From: Sphingosinicella ginsenosidimutans | GTDB taxonomy: Bacteria; Pseudomonadota; Alphaproteobacteria; Sphingomonadales; Sphingomonadaceae | Length of the DNA: 64,000 bases | Assembly (NCBI RefSeq): GCF_007995055.1 | Contig: NZ_VOQQ01000001.1 | Span: 1,302,001 to 1,366,000, forward strand | Direction of reading: 5' to 3' | In this document: one piece after another, positions 53,347 through 62,447 of the stretch | Numbering within the stretch: the stretch's first letter is position 1 | Layout: each line of letters opens with the position of its first letter | Notes under the pieces: generated by a model | What the model was told of the DNA's origin: nothing | Seen by the model: the letters and a program-made list of their open reading frames with translations, nothing else | Database searches by the model: none | Translations under genes and position numbers: made by a program

Positions 53347-54480
53347 CTACCGAGCCGGATTGAGATACTGTGTGAGCGCCGCCAACAAGTCCGCCGGCTT
53401 TGCCTGCAACGGAATGTCGAGCAGGGATACGCGGGCGTTCATTTTCGCGAGACCGGACGCGATCGTCTCCGCTGCGAGAGCGGTGGCCCGGGTCTGGTCC
53501 AGCCCGATCCCGAATCCCTCCTCCGCAGTTCCCGCAGCTGCCGACGCGGCCAGAATGGCGCCGAACAGCTGAAGCTCATATTCGAGGATGTGCGCGCTCA
53601 TCTCGGCAGCCGAGGCGATCGGCATCGCGCGAAAGACGCATTGCGACACGTTGCTGCGGCGCAGCATGATCGCGCGCGTGACCGGCGCCGAGACGGCGCC
53701 GCGATCCTTCCCGAAAAGATCTTCGGGATGAACGCGCCGGCGGACCGATTTCGGACCGAGAAGGCGTCGCCGCGCAACCCATTGGGCCCTGTCCATGATC
53801 GATCTGCCTCGCATGAGCCCACGCGACAATTCGTCCTCACCCGCGAGGCTGTACGGATAGATCTGCATCTTGAGCGGGCTTCTGAACAATTGTCCTTCGC
53901 GATCGATGATACCGAGATCGTCGGACAGGAATTGCCAGCTTCCTTCGTTGAGCAGCTGGATCAGGCTGGACGTCTTGCCGATCCCGCCCCAGGCCATCAG
54001 CAATAGTGCGCCGTCGCGGTTGGCGCAGGAGCTGGCGTGAACCAGAGTCTGTCCTCGCTGAAGCTGGTGAAGCTGGAGGGCCTGGTTGAATACGACATAA
54101 TAGAAGCGCTTCGAGATGCGGCGCCAGACGTCGTTATATGAATGGTCGATCGGGCGGATCAGCTGTCGAACGACCGTCGATCCAAGATATCTGATCTTCG
54201 CCTCGACGGTCACGCGCGTCCGCGACGCCGTGCAGTCGATCAGGTGCGGAAGATATTTGTCGCGGACGAATATCCACCCTTTTCCGACGCGGAACGGCCC
54301 AAGGTCGACATAAGCCCCGTCAGGCAACTCCACCGGGCCGAAATTGAAGACGAGATCGGCCGGCCGCTCCGCCGATGCGACGGGCTGGCGTTCGAGTTCC
54401 TCGACAGCCACGTCGAAAAGAGGGCCTGAGCCCGAAAGCTCGACCGTGAGGCGCCCGATTTGAATGCGCCTAGCGTCCAT
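53347..54480 (-). CDS. HPr kinase-like (HprK C-terminal type) P-loop protein
   Basis: A 377-residue protein. The N-terminal third is a beta-rich domain (VELSGSGPLFDVAVEEL, VDLGPFRVGKGWIFV). A P-loop MAWGGIGKTSSL (about 163-174) and the following FLSDDLGII resemble the HprK/P kinase active site; the SDD acidic residues match catalysis or metal binding. Related proteins occur in exopolysaccharide and peptide-modification loci; no PTS genes are near, so HPr is an unlikely substrate. ATG 54480 has AAGGAA upstream and overlaps the upstream gene by 11 bases. Substrate unknown. Confidence 0.75.
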   Translation of the reverse strand: MDARRIQIGRLTVELSGSGPLFDVAVEELERQPVASAERPADLVFNFGPVELPDGAYVDLGPFRVGKGWIFVRDKYLPHLIDCTASRTRVTVEAKIRYLGSTVVRQLIRPIDHSYNDVWRRISKRFYYVVFNQALQLHQLQRGQTLVHASSCANRDGALLLMAWGGIGKTSSLIQLLNEGSWQFLSDDLGIIDREGQLFRSPLKMQIYPYSLAGEDELSRGLMRGRSIMDRAQWVARRRLLGPKSVRRRVHPEDLFGKDRGAVSAPVTRAIMLRRSNVSQCVFRAMPIASAAEMSAHILEYELQLFGAILAASAAAGTAEEGFGIGLDQTRATALAAETIASGLAKMNARVSLLDIPLQAKPADLLAALTQYLNPAR

Positions 54481-55852
54481 GGTTTTTCCTTGCATAGTTT
54501 ATCGGCGCGTTCGGCACGCGCCCCGCCGACCATCGGGCCTGGGCCCTGGCCCGCCTGATCCTGCGAAGATTGAAGCGCACCGCTACGCGAACCATGGCGA
54601 GCGCGGAAAACACGTAGAACAGGACGCCGGTGAATTCCTCGCTCAAGGCCGGCGATGCAATCGAGATCACCAGCACGCCCGCCAGACCCGAGAGGAGCAC
54701 GAAGTCCTCCGGCTTGCGGTCGGCGATGAGGAGCCGCGCCGCGCCGCTGAGCGGCAGATAGACCATTGCCAGGAAGAAGAGCAGGCCGAAAAACCCGTCT
54801 TCAGCGAGAATCTTCGGCCAGAAAACGTCGACGAGGAAACGGTCGTTCTTGTAGGATGCGCCCCATCGTCCGAACACGTCATTGGTGAAATAGAGGCTGC
54901 TGTAGCCGTCGATCCGCGATCCCTCGCTGGCGAAGGTGCTCGTCCCGCTGCCGAAGGGTGCGAGTTCTTTGCCGATGTCCCATGCGCCTCGATAGAGTGC
55001 GCGGCGGACCGAATCCGACCCTTCGTCGCCGGCATAAAAGGTCACACGGTCGGTAATTTGATCACCGACCGGTGAGGCGATGATGACGCCCGCCGCGCAA
55101 AGCGTCAGCAGAACCGCGATTGTCTTGGTGAACGCGTCGTTGCGCACATAGACCAGAACGAACATCGCGGTGGCGAGCACTCCGACGATGATCTCCTTCA
55201 CCGAGATGTGGACGAGCAGGATTGCGAGCAGATAGCCGGCGAGCGCGACGCGCGTGGGCGAGAAGCGTCGGGCAAGCAGTCCCAACGCTGCAATGAACCC
55301 CATGAGTGTCACCTGCGCGCTGGCCACCGGATGATGGAAGAAGCCGTTGGGCCGGAAGAAGGGGCCTCGTATGCGCAGGTCGGTCCCGTCGATGCTGACG
55401 CCGTTTCCGAACGCGTCCCGCAGGACCTGCAGCGAATTGATTAACGCGATCGCGATCAGGCCCAGCATGATCCATTCCAGCGTCCACCTGGATCGCTGAT
55501 ACGCGTTCGGTCCCGCGGCGAGCGCGTAGGCCCCTAGGAAGAGCGCAAGAAATTTCCCGTCGAGCAACAGACCGATATAGAAAACCTTGTTGCCGCGCTC
55601 GAATGAGTAATCGTGGAGCAGGCTGGAGGCGAGCACGCAGCCGATAAAAAGCGCCATCGCGATCAGATAGGCGAAGCCGTTGAGCGTTCGTCCCGCACGC
55701 ATGACACCGAGTGGCGCGCAGAGCCCCAGCACCGCAACCAACCCTTCGTCCAGGAATGAAGAATTATACTCGCTCTGGAACAACTGGTAGATCAGGCGCG
55801 CGGCCAGGAAGGCGGCGACCAGTCCGCCGAGCCAGGTGATGCGCGTGGACAT
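54470..55852 (-). CDS. O-antigen ligase/polymerase-like membrane protein, second copy
   Basis: A 460-residue polytopic protein with about 11 helices. The large periplasmic loop contains RRALYRGAWDIGKELAPFG, SSLYFTNDVFGRWG and KNDRFLVDVFWPKILAEDG, resembling the O-antigen ligase loop with basic residues. ATG 55852 (MSTRITWLGG) is preferred; upstream ATG 55921 and TTG 55942 are in frame and lack ribosome binding sites. It overlaps the HprK-like gene by 11 bases and so shares its message. Whether it polymerises or ligates is unknown. Confidence 0.82.
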   Translation of the reverse strand: MSTRITWLGGLVAAFLAARLIYQLFQSEYNSSFLDEGLVAVLGLCAPLGVMRAGRTLNGFAYLIAMALFIGCVLASSLLHDYSFERGNKVFYIGLLLDGKFLALFLGAYALAAGPNAYQRSRWTLEWIMLGLIAIALINSLQVLRDAFGNGVSIDGTDLRIRGPFFRPNGFFHHPVASAQVTLMGFIAALGLLARRFSPTRVALAGYLLAILLVHISVKEIIVGVLATAMFVLVYVRNDAFTKTIAVLLTLCAAGVIIASPVGDQITDRVTFYAGDEGSDSVRRALYRGAWDIGKELAPFGSGTSTFASEGSRIDGYSSLYFTNDVFGRWGASYKNDRFLVDVFWPKILAEDGFFGLLFFLAMVYLPLSGAARLLIADRKPEDFVLLSGLAGVLVISIASPALSEEFTGVLFYVFSALAMVRVAVRFNLRRIRRARAQARWSAGRVPNAPINYARKNHGR

Positions 55853-56071
55853 TCCGCCGACGGGGCGCTGCGCGCGCGCAACTGAAAGCGGAAGGGTGTG
55901 AGCGCGAGGCAAAGGCATTCCAGTCGACACGACGCCGATCAATCATTTCGGCAGATCGCCGTAGCAAGGCGCCGGGATGCCAACAAGGCGCGCCTGGCTC
56001 GGTTGCTCGCGGGGCAGTAGCCGTTTATCGCCCAGCGGACGCTCGGAACGGCAGGGAAGCGAAAGTCAGGC

Positions 56072-57154
56072 GTGCCCAAGTCCAAATCAGTCGCGATCGT
56101 TCTTGCGAACGGAATTGCCGGAAAAGGCGGGATCGAACGTTCGACGCTATATCTGTGTCGGCAGGTCGCGAAAGACGCGGCGGATATCTCGTTGATCGTG
56201 CAGACTTCGCGCTGGGCTGTGCTCGGCCCGGTCAAGCATGTTACCGTGCTTGCGGGCTTCGCTCAATTTTTGGGCCGACTGGCTCTGCATCGCGTCGCTG
56301 TGGCCCATATCAACGTGGCGCCCCGCGCCTCGACCTTCCGTAAGATCGTCTTCTCGACTGCGGCGAGATGGGCCGGAGCGAAGGTGATATTGCACCTGCA
56401 TGGAGGCGGCTTCGAGCCCTTTTACGATCGCCTGCCTCGGTTTGCGGCGCGCGCGACTCGTTCGATGTTCCGGAAGGCCCATACGGTCATCATCCTGGGT
56501 GAGCACTCGCGTGCATTCGTGACCGCCAGGCTGGGAGTGGAATCGCAGCGCATTGTCGTGGTCGAAAATGGGGTTCCCGAACCGGCGAGGCGCGCCGACC
56601 CGACCCACGAAGTGCCGTTGATCGTAATGCTTGGCCGTCTGGGCCCGCTTAAGGGCGTGGACATCCTCCTCGACGCGCTGGCTCTGCTCAAGGCTCGTGG
56701 ATCTCGCTTTCGTGCGCTTATTGGGGGAAATGGCGATCTCGACACCTATCGACGGGCGGCAAATGAGGCCGGGATCGGCGACTTAGTCGAATTTCCCGGC
56801 TGGCTAGGCGAGGGAGATGTTGCCGAGTTGCTTGCCCGTGCCGACGTCTTTGTCCTGCCGTCGCTTGTAGAAAACCAGCCGATTTCGATTCTGGAAGCCA
56901 TGGCGTGCGGACTACCGGTCGTTGCCAGCGAAGTCGGCTCCATCCCCAGTCAGGTCGTCGACGGGGAAACAGGGTTCCTTGTTCCGCCCGGCGAGGTTGA
57001 ACCACTCGGCGCGGCACTGGAGAAACTTTGCCGTGCGCCGGACCTGCGAAGGGACATGGGTGCGCGGGGGTTTGATCGTTGGAGGGATCACTTCTCGCTT
57101 GAGACGGCATCCGCCAAGATTATCGCTGTCTATCGACGCGCTACCGCCGGGTGA
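56072..57154 (+). CDS. family 4 glycosyltransferase
   Basis: A 360-residue GT-B enzyme. N-terminal VAIVLANGIAGKGGIERSTLYL is the usual glycine-rich start. The C-terminal half has IVMLGRLGPLKGVDILLDAL, ALIGGNGDLDTYRRAA and the donor-binding motif VLPSLVENQPISILEAMACGLPVVAS (E-x7-E). GTG 56072 is the only start with the family N-terminus. It should add one sugar of the repeat unit, donor unknown. It is transcribed against its neighbours and appears less GC-rich than the flanking genes. Convergent with the lyase. Confidence 0.9.
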   Translation: MPKSKSVAIVLANGIAGKGGIERSTLYLCRQVAKDAADISLIVQTSRWAVLGPVKHVTVLAGFAQFLGRLALHRVAVAHINVAPRASTFRKIVFSTAARWAGAKVILHLHGGGFEPFYDRLPRFAARATRSMFRKAHTVIILGEHSRAFVTARLGVESQRIVVVENGVPEPARRADPTHEVPLIVMLGRLGPLKGVDILLDALALLKARGSRFRALIGGNGDLDTYRRAANEAGIGDLVEFPGWLGEGDVAELLARADVFVLPSLVENQPISILEAMACGLPVVASEVGSIPSQVVDGETGFLVPPGEVEPLGAALEKLCRAPDLRRDMGARGFDRWRDHFSLETASAKIIAVYRRATAG

Positions 57155-57165
57155 GGCCGACGAAA

Positions 57166-58047
57166 TCAATCGACGGCGGGAATTCGAGGCAGCGGCAACG
57201 GGTCATGGATACGGGAAGAGAGATTGGTACCTTCTTCCATATTCGCGAACCATAGAAGAGCTGTGGACCGGACTGGCTCCCGGTCCGGGCGAAGTGCCCA
57301 GCGATAAAATCCGAACTTCATGAAACCCATGCTCGCGCGGCGGTTTCCGCTCGGCAGAAAATCGCCGAGCGGACCCCCGGACCAGTCGATGACACGACGG
57401 CCATCGATCCAGACTCGCAAGAGGCCATCTGTGACACCGGTGCGCGCCTGCACCACGAATCGGTGCCAGGTCTGGGTCGGAAGGTCGAGAGTCACGCCCG
57501 TCAACGGGCGATCATGGCCTTGTGTATCGGTTCCGCGATGGGCGATTGTTACCTGACCGACCCGGCCGGTCGGCAAGGAAAAGCGGAGCCATGGGCCGAT
57601 CCGGCTGGACGCGGCATCGCTGTGCCACTGCATGATTATGTTAAACACCGAATCGGGGACGAAATCGCCGATCCAGAAGGCGCCCGAATACCACCTTTCG
57701 CTGCCGTTGCGCCCACTGTGGTCAGAACGGACTTCCACCCGTTCGCGGGTGGCGCTTTCGTTGGATCGGCGTTCGCCGGGCCGCAGTTCTATTCTTATCA
57801 GCGGGTTGTTTATATCGCGCTGGGGAAAGATCCGGATATTGTGGGCCTGCTGCGGCGTTTCGGCGCCGTAAGCAATGCCGCTCCTCAGGGTGAGGCGCCC
57901 CCGATTGGCAAAAGGCGTCCGGCCGTCGCCCTGGTGGCTGATCGTGCGCGGCGGCGCGGCGGTCGCTCCGGAAAAGGCGAGGCTCGCCAGGCCACCGAGG
58001 ATAAGGCGCCGGTCGATCCGGCTCGTCGTTGAAAATCCCCGGGCCAT
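57166..58047 (-). CDS. secreted polysaccharide lyase (heparin-lyase-I-like), Tat-targeted
   Basis: A 293-residue protein. A Tat signal with the motif SRIDRRLILGG is followed by a hydrophobic stretch ASLAFSGATAA. The mature part has the jelly-roll pattern of PF14099-type lyases: RVEVRSDHSG, RWYSGAFWIGDF, NIIMQWHSDA, TWHRFVVQAR, LRVWIDGRRVIDW and a late FGFYRW. ATG 58047 has GGAGG six bases upstream. It would cut the exopolysaccharide in the periplasm or outside. Such lyases are common in sphingan loci. The exact substrate is unknown. Confidence 0.85.
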   Translation of the reverse strand: MARGFSTTSRIDRRLILGGLASLAFSGATAAPPRTISHQGDGRTPFANRGRLTLRSGIAYGAETPQQAHNIRIFPQRDINNPLIRIELRPGERRSNESATRERVEVRSDHSGRNGSERWYSGAFWIGDFVPDSVFNIIMQWHSDAASSRIGPWLRFSLPTGRVGQVTIAHRGTDTQGHDRPLTGVTLDLPTQTWHRFVVQARTGVTDGLLRVWIDGRRVIDWSGGPLGDFLPSGNRRASMGFMKFGFYRWALRPDREPVRSTALLWFANMEEGTNLSSRIHDPLPLPRIPAVD

Positions 58048-58137
58048 TCGCCGCCTCCGATATCGCCGTCCCTGCGCCGTCAGCGCGAGGCGGACCCACA
58101 ACGCTGCTGCGCGCCGCTGGTTTCCCCCGCACTGCGC

Positions 58138-58611
58138 TCAGATCTCCGCCGCGAAGGCGCGCAGCCTGGCGACGAGGGCGCGCCGCGCATCGCTTTCCTC
58201 CATCGATGCCGGGGCGAGCGGGCCGGCGGTCAGCAGGTCTTCAAATCCCGCATCGTCCCACGCAACGTAAATCCCCTTCACCTCCGCCAGAGCATGGGCC
58301 GTGGCCATCTGATGGTCATTGCGGTGCTCGCCAAGCGCGAAGCGGCGCGGATAGACGATCAGCGGCTTGCCCAGCCTCTTGGCGGTCAGCACCGTGCCGA
58401 TCCCGGCGTGGCCGACAAGCAGATCGGCCGTGCGCGCGCGCGTCGTGAACTCGTCCGGCGCGAGAAAGGGCGCGTGATCGAGATGGCGCGCGCCGCACGC
58501 CCGGTCGGCGGTTTGCGCGAACACCGCGAACGAATGGCGGCCCGCGATCCGATCGAGTGCCTCGATCATCCGGGGAAAGGGCAATTGGGTGCCGACGGTT
58601 GCAAGGATCAT
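58138..58611 (-). CDS. PssE/Alg13-like glycosyltransferase subunit
   Basis: A 157-residue GT-B half enzyme, C-terminal type. MILATVGTQLPFPRMIEALDRI is the typical start, and the donor-binding end has LLVGHAGIGTVLTAKRLGKPLIVYPRRF, then HRNDHQMATAHAL. It pairs with the membrane-binding half encoded by the previous gene, as PssE does with PssD or Alg13 with Alg14. ATG 58611 overlaps the stop of that gene (ATGA), so the two are translationally coupled. They would form one glycosyltransferase at the inner membrane. Confidence 0.9.
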   Translation of the reverse strand: MILATVGTQLPFPRMIEALDRIAGRHSFAVFAQTADRACGARHLDHAPFLAPDEFTTRARTADLLVGHAGIGTVLTAKRLGKPLIVYPRRFALGEHRNDHQMATAHALAEVKGIYVAWDDAGFEDLLTAGPLAPASMEESDARRALVARLRAFAAEI

Positions 58612-59084
58612 AGGACCGATCCAGCATAGTCGGCGCCGGTGTCGCGTGCCACCTGCGGCCACTGGCTCAACCACAGATCGGCATGGGTTCGTGCCTTCAT
58701 TCCGGCGAGCGACATCTCCTCGGCATTGGCGATGCTGTCGATCCACACCGTCCTCGCGCCAAGCCGGCGCCCCACGGCGATGGCGATCAGGCCAGGGAGC
58801 GCCCCGGTGGTCACGATCATTCGCGGGCGAAGCCGCACGAGAAGTAGCGCGATGTGAAAGGTTGCAAGGAGGGTCGCAATCGGGGCGTTCCGGTTACAAT
58901 CCGGAATGAGATGTGCGGGCGTCGCTCCCGACTGCAGCGCGAGCCCGCGAAGGGTGGTCGCATAGTGAACGTCGCGCCCGTCGAAGGCCTCCCGTAGAAG
59001 CATCAGCTGCTGCCAATGGCCGCCTGCCGACGCCACCATCAGAACATCGATCCGCCCGAAAGTGGTGCTAATAGGACTAGTCAC
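58608..59084 (-). CDS. PssD/Alg14-like glycosyltransferase subunit
   Basis: A 158-residue N-terminal-half enzyme. VLMVASAGGHWQQLMLLREAF (about 14-34) is the Alg14/PssD signature. A hydrophobic segment follows (LLATFHIALLLVRL), then VTTGALPGLIAIAVGRRLGARTVWIDSIA, where the membrane contact and acceptor site lie. It recruits its partner PssE to the membrane. The start GTG 59084 gives ten extra residues before the conserved strand; a later start is possible. Confidence 0.9.
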   Translation of the reverse strand: MTSPISTTFGRIDVLMVASAGGHWQQLMLLREAFDGRDVHYATTLRGLALQSGATPAHLIPDCNRNAPIATLLATFHIALLLVRLRPRMIVTTGALPGLIAIAVGRRLGARTVWIDSIANAEEMSLAGMKARTHADLWLSQWPQVARDTGADYAGSVL

Positions 59085-59114
59085 CTCAGAATCCAGCCCA
59101 GTAAAAATACGGTT

Positions 59115-59142
59115 TTGTCGGTTCGCACGTTTTTCCTATGAA
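59115..59142 (+). promoter_or_regulatory. candidate promoter of the glycosylphosphotransferase gene
   Basis: TTGTCG (59115-59120) and TATGAA (59137-59142) are spaced by 16 bases in an unusually A/T-rich patch between divergent genes. A leader of about 140 bases would precede GTG 59291. Confidence 0.4.
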
Positions 59143-59290
59143 CAATTGTGCCTCACGATCATTGTCGCGCCGGGCGCTTTCGAGCCGTGTCGAGCCAATT
59201 CAGCGAGGAAATGCAGTCGCGCTCTGGCATCCTTCCTTTGCCTATACTAGGCCTCAACGTGATGTGCGAACCGGCAGACCGGGAGTAGAG

Positions 59291-60742
59291 GTGACGCGAG
59301 TGCGACAGCAGGCGTATCTGTTCTCACCCATGTCCGATGCGGCCGACGCCTATGTGCCCGCCGCGCACGGCGGGCTGGCCGCAGATCCGAGCAGTCCCGA
59401 TCTCAAGCGTCTCCGCGCCCGCCGGGCCTGGCGCGCCTGTCTTCGGGTCGGCGCCGCCCTTGCCGATATCGCGGCTATCTCGCTCGCCTTTTCGCTCGCC
59501 TCGTTGATCCGGTTCGGCACCCTGCACGATCAGGCGCTGATGATTCTCGGCGTCGTCCTCCCGGCCTTCGTCGTCATCTCCGCAGGGCAGAAGACCTATA
59601 ATATCTCCTCTGTGGTCGAGCCGCGCACAGGCGGGGGCGGCGCGATCGTCGCCTTCCTGATCACGCTGAGCGTGGTGGCCCTGGCCGTCTTCTTCCTCAA
59701 GGTTGGCGCGGAATTTTCACGGGCCACCTTCGGCCTCGGATCCGCAATCGCGCTGGTGCTCGTTCCGGCCGCCCGCTACGGGATCGGCGCGCTGGCACGC
59801 CGCACGCTCGGCGGCGCGCCGCTCAACCGCGTCATCATCCAGGACGGCGCCCGCCTGCCGGCGAGCCAGGACGTCGTCGTCCTCGATGCGAAGCGCGAGA
59901 ATCTCGAGCCTCGCCTGGACGATCCGACCCTGCTCGACCGGCTTGGCCGGGCGCTTGAGGCGGCGGATGAGGTGCTGGTGGCGTGCCCGCCGGAGCGGCG
60001 GATGCACTGGGCCACGGTGCTCAAGGGCGCCGACGTTCGCGCGGAGGTGCTCGCGCCGGAGCTCGACGCGCTCGGTTCGCTCGGGATCGGGAATTATGAA
60101 GGACGCAGCACGCTGGTCGTGGCGGCCGCGCCGCTCGGCATCGTCGACCGCTTCCTCAAGCGCGCGCTCGATCTCGCGCTGACCATCCTCGTCCTGCCCT
60201 TTGTTCTTCCGCTCATGGCGCTGGTCGCAATCGCCATCCGCATCGATTCGCGCGGCCCGATCCTGTTCGCGCAGGAACGCGTCGGCCTCGGCAACCGCTG
60301 GTTCCGGATGTACAAGTTCCGCAGCATGTATGTGGACCGGCTCGATCTCGACGGCCGGCGTTCCACGGGCCGCGACGATGAGCGAATCACCCGGGTCGGA
60401 CGCTTCATCCGCGCCACCAGCCTCGATGAGCTCCCGCAGCTGTTCAATGTCTTGTCCGGGGCGATGAGCATCGTCGGGCCGAGGCCGCACGCGCTGGGCT
60501 CGCGCGCCGGTGACCGCCTCTTCTGGGACATCGACCCGACCTACTGGCAGCGTCACGCGGTGAAGCCGGGGCTGACCGGCCTCGCCCAGGTGCGCGGCTA
60601 TCGCGGGGCGACCGAGAAGCGCGAGGATCTGACCAACCGGCTCGACGCGGATCTGGAATATCTCGCCGGCTGGACGCTTTGGCGCGACATCAAGATCATC
60701 GCGGCGACCTTCCGCGTCCTCATCCACCGTAATGCTTTCTAG
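59291..60742 (+). CDS. polyprenyl glycosylphosphotransferase (initiating sugar transferase)
   Basis: A 483-residue inner-membrane enzyme of the GumD/WcaJ/PssY type. Four to five N-terminal helices (from about 48) and a soluble middle domain are followed by the catalytic bacterial sugar transferase domain: FLKRALDLALTILVL (hydrophobic re-entrant helix), GPILFAQERVGLGNRWFRMYKFRSMYVD, SLDELPQLFNVL and SIVGPRPHALGS. It moves a hexose-1-phosphate to undecaprenyl phosphate and starts the repeat unit. GTG 59291 has GGGAG five bases upstream; ATG 59330 is a less likely start. Confidence 0.93.
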   Translation: MTRVRQQAYLFSPMSDAADAYVPAAHGGLAADPSSPDLKRLRARRAWRACLRVGAALADIAAISLAFSLASLIRFGTLHDQALMILGVVLPAFVVISAGQKTYNISSVVEPRTGGGGAIVAFLITLSVVALAVFFLKVGAEFSRATFGLGSAIALVLVPAARYGIGALARRTLGGAPLNRVIIQDGARLPASQDVVVLDAKRENLEPRLDDPTLLDRLGRALEAADEVLVACPPERRMHWATVLKGADVRAEVLAPELDALGSLGIGNYEGRSTLVVAAAPLGIVDRFLKRALDLALTILVLPFVLPLMALVAIAIRIDSRGPILFAQERVGLGNRWFRMYKFRSMYVDRLDLDGRRSTGRDDERITRVGRFIRATSLDELPQLFNVLSGAMSIVGPRPHALGSRAGDRLFWDIDPTYWQRHAVKPGLTGLAQVRGYRGATEKREDLTNRLDADLEYLAGWTLWRDIKIIAATFRVLIHRNAF

Positions 60743-60795
60743 GCCTCGGCAATGAGTTCCGGTTCTCGCGCGCCTCACGCGAGGCCAGCCGAAGC

Positions 60796-61461
60796 ATGAA
60801 GCAGCACGATCTCGCCAACCGCTTCAGGCAGAAGCGGATGCAGCGATTCCTTGCCCATATCGCGCCGCTCCGTGCGCGACCGCTCCGCATTGTCGATATC
60901 GGCGGCACGCTCGGCTTCTGGCGTGCCCTGCCGGGCCTTTACGGGGACGACATCGTGACAATCACCGTTGTCAATCTCGGGGCCGATGAGCGGCAGGAGG
61001 CCAATGTCCGTGTCGTCGAAGGCAATGCCTGCGCGCTTCCATTCGACGACAATTCGTTCGATGTCGTGCACTCCAACAGCGTCATCGAGCATGTCGGCCA
61101 CTGGCGCGAGATGGAGATGATGGCGCGCGAGGTGCGGCGGCTCGCGCCGAACTATTTCGTCCAGACGCCGAACATCTGGTTCCCGATCGAACCGCATTTC
61201 AAGCTGCCGTTCGTGCACTGGCTGCCCGAACAGACCCGCGCCGCGCTCGTCCAGGCGGCCGGGCGGTCCAAGAAGTTCGCCGATGCCGGCGAGGCGACTC
61301 AATATGTGCAGCGAATCTCGCTGCTCAGCGCTGCGCAGGTCCGCTGTCTGTTTCCAGATGCCCGGATCTGGCGCGAGCGCGTGCTGGGCGTGACCAAGTC
61401 GCTGGTGGCAGAGCGGTTCGAAGGCCCCGGCCTCAGTCGCGCGCCGAACGATAACCCCTGA
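60796..61461 (+). CDS. class I SAM-dependent methyltransferase
   Basis: A 221-residue methyltransferase. IVDIGGTLGFWRALPG (about 33-48) is a SAM motif I variant without the usual second glycine position. VVEGNACALPFDDNSFDVVHSNSVIEHVGHW is the methyltransferase 11-like core. It could methylate a sugar of the repeat unit or a cap. It sits 53 bases after the glycosylphosphotransferase and may be cotranscribed. Its 3' end overlaps the convergent epimerase gene by 29 bases. Confidence 0.85.
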   Translation: MKQHDLANRFRQKRMQRFLAHIAPLRARPLRIVDIGGTLGFWRALPGLYGDDIVTITVVNLGADERQEANVRVVEGNACALPFDDNSFDVVHSNSVIEHVGHWREMEMMAREVRRLAPNYFVQTPNIWFPIEPHFKLPFVHWLPEQTRAALVQAAGRSKKFADAGEATQYVQRISLLSAAQVRCLFPDARIWRERVLGVTKSLVAERFEGPGLSRAPNDNP

Positions 61462-62437
61462 ACCACTCCACGAAGCGCGCAATGCCTTCATCCAGTGTGG
61501 TTCGTGGTTCGAAGCCCAGGTCGCGGCGGCTGGCGGCGATGTCCGCATAGGTCTGGGCGACGTCGCCCGGCTGCATCGGCATCGGCTGGCGGATCGCTGG
61601 CCGGCCGCAGCCCAGCTCGATCAGCGCGATCAGGCGGGTCAGGTCCTCGGGCCGGCTGTTGCCGAGATTGTAGAGCGCGTGGGGCGCAACGCTTCCGCCC
61701 GGCTTGGTCGAACCGTCGTCCGCCGGCGGCCTGTCGAGACTGGCGACGACGCCATCGACGACATCGTCGATATAGGTGAAGTCCCGCTTCATCCGGCCTT
61801 CGTCGAACACCTGGATCGGCTCGCCTGCGAGGATGTTCCTGGTGAATCCCCACACCGCCATGTCGGGTCGTCCCCAGGGGCCGTAGACGGTGAAGAAGCG
61901 CAGGCCAGTCGCCGGGATCCGGTAGAGATGGGCGTAGGTCTCGCTCATCAGCTCGTCCGCTTTCTTGGTCGCGGCGTAGAGCGAGACCGGATGATCGACG
62001 CGGTCCTCCACGCGGAAGGGGAGGCGTTCATTGCCGCCATAGACCGAGGAGGAGGAGGCGTAGACGAAGTGGCGCGCTTGCCGGTGCCGCGCCAGTTCGA
62101 GCATGTTGACATGGCCGACCAGGTTCGAGGCGGCATAAGCGGCCGGATTTTCGAGCGAGTAGCGGACGCCCGCCTGGGCGCCGAGATGGACGATGCGGTC
62201 GAAATCGGCGCCGCCGATCGCCGCGTCGAGCGCAGCGGCGTCGGCGAAATCGACGCGGCGGAATGCGAATCGGCCGGAATTCACCTTCTCCAGCTCGGCA
62301 AGCCGCGCCTGCTTCAGCGTCGGATCGTAATAATCATTGAGATTGTCGATGCCGATCACGGCCTCGCCGCGTTCCATGAGCCGGCGGGACACGTGGTAGC
62401 CGATGAAGCCGGCGGCGCCGGTGACGAGAATGGTCAC
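61433..62437 (-). CDS. NAD-dependent UDP-glucuronate 4-epimerase-like enzyme
   Basis: A 334-residue SDR-extended epimerase. ILVTGAAGFIGYHVSRRLMERG is the NAD site with GxxGxxG, and YAATKKADELM holds the catalytic YxxxK. The stretch GIDNLNDYYDPTLKQARLA and FTVYGPWGRPDMA are the CapI/UDP-GlcA 4-epimerase pattern. The GTG start at 62437 has GAGGG upstream. It lies 10 bases after the UDP-sugar dehydrogenase stop, so the two would turn a UDP-hexose into a 4-epimeric UDP-uronate. UDP-GalNAcA or UDP-GalA are possible products. Confidence 0.92.
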   Translation of the reverse strand: MTILVTGAAGFIGYHVSRRLMERGEAVIGIDNLNDYYDPTLKQARLAELEKVNSGRFAFRRVDFADAAALDAAIGGADFDRIVHLGAQAGVRYSLENPAAYAASNLVGHVNMLELARHRQARHFVYASSSSVYGGNERLPFRVEDRVDHPVSLYAATKKADELMSETYAHLYRIPATGLRFFTVYGPWGRPDMAVWGFTRNILAGEPIQVFDEGRMKRDFTYIDDVVDGVVASLDRPPADDGSTKPGGSVAPHALYNLGNSRPEDLTRLIALIELGCGRPAIRQPMPMQPGDVAQTYADIAASRRDLGFEPRTTLDEGIARFVEWFRGYRSARD

Positions 62438-62447
62438 GCCGCGGCCC

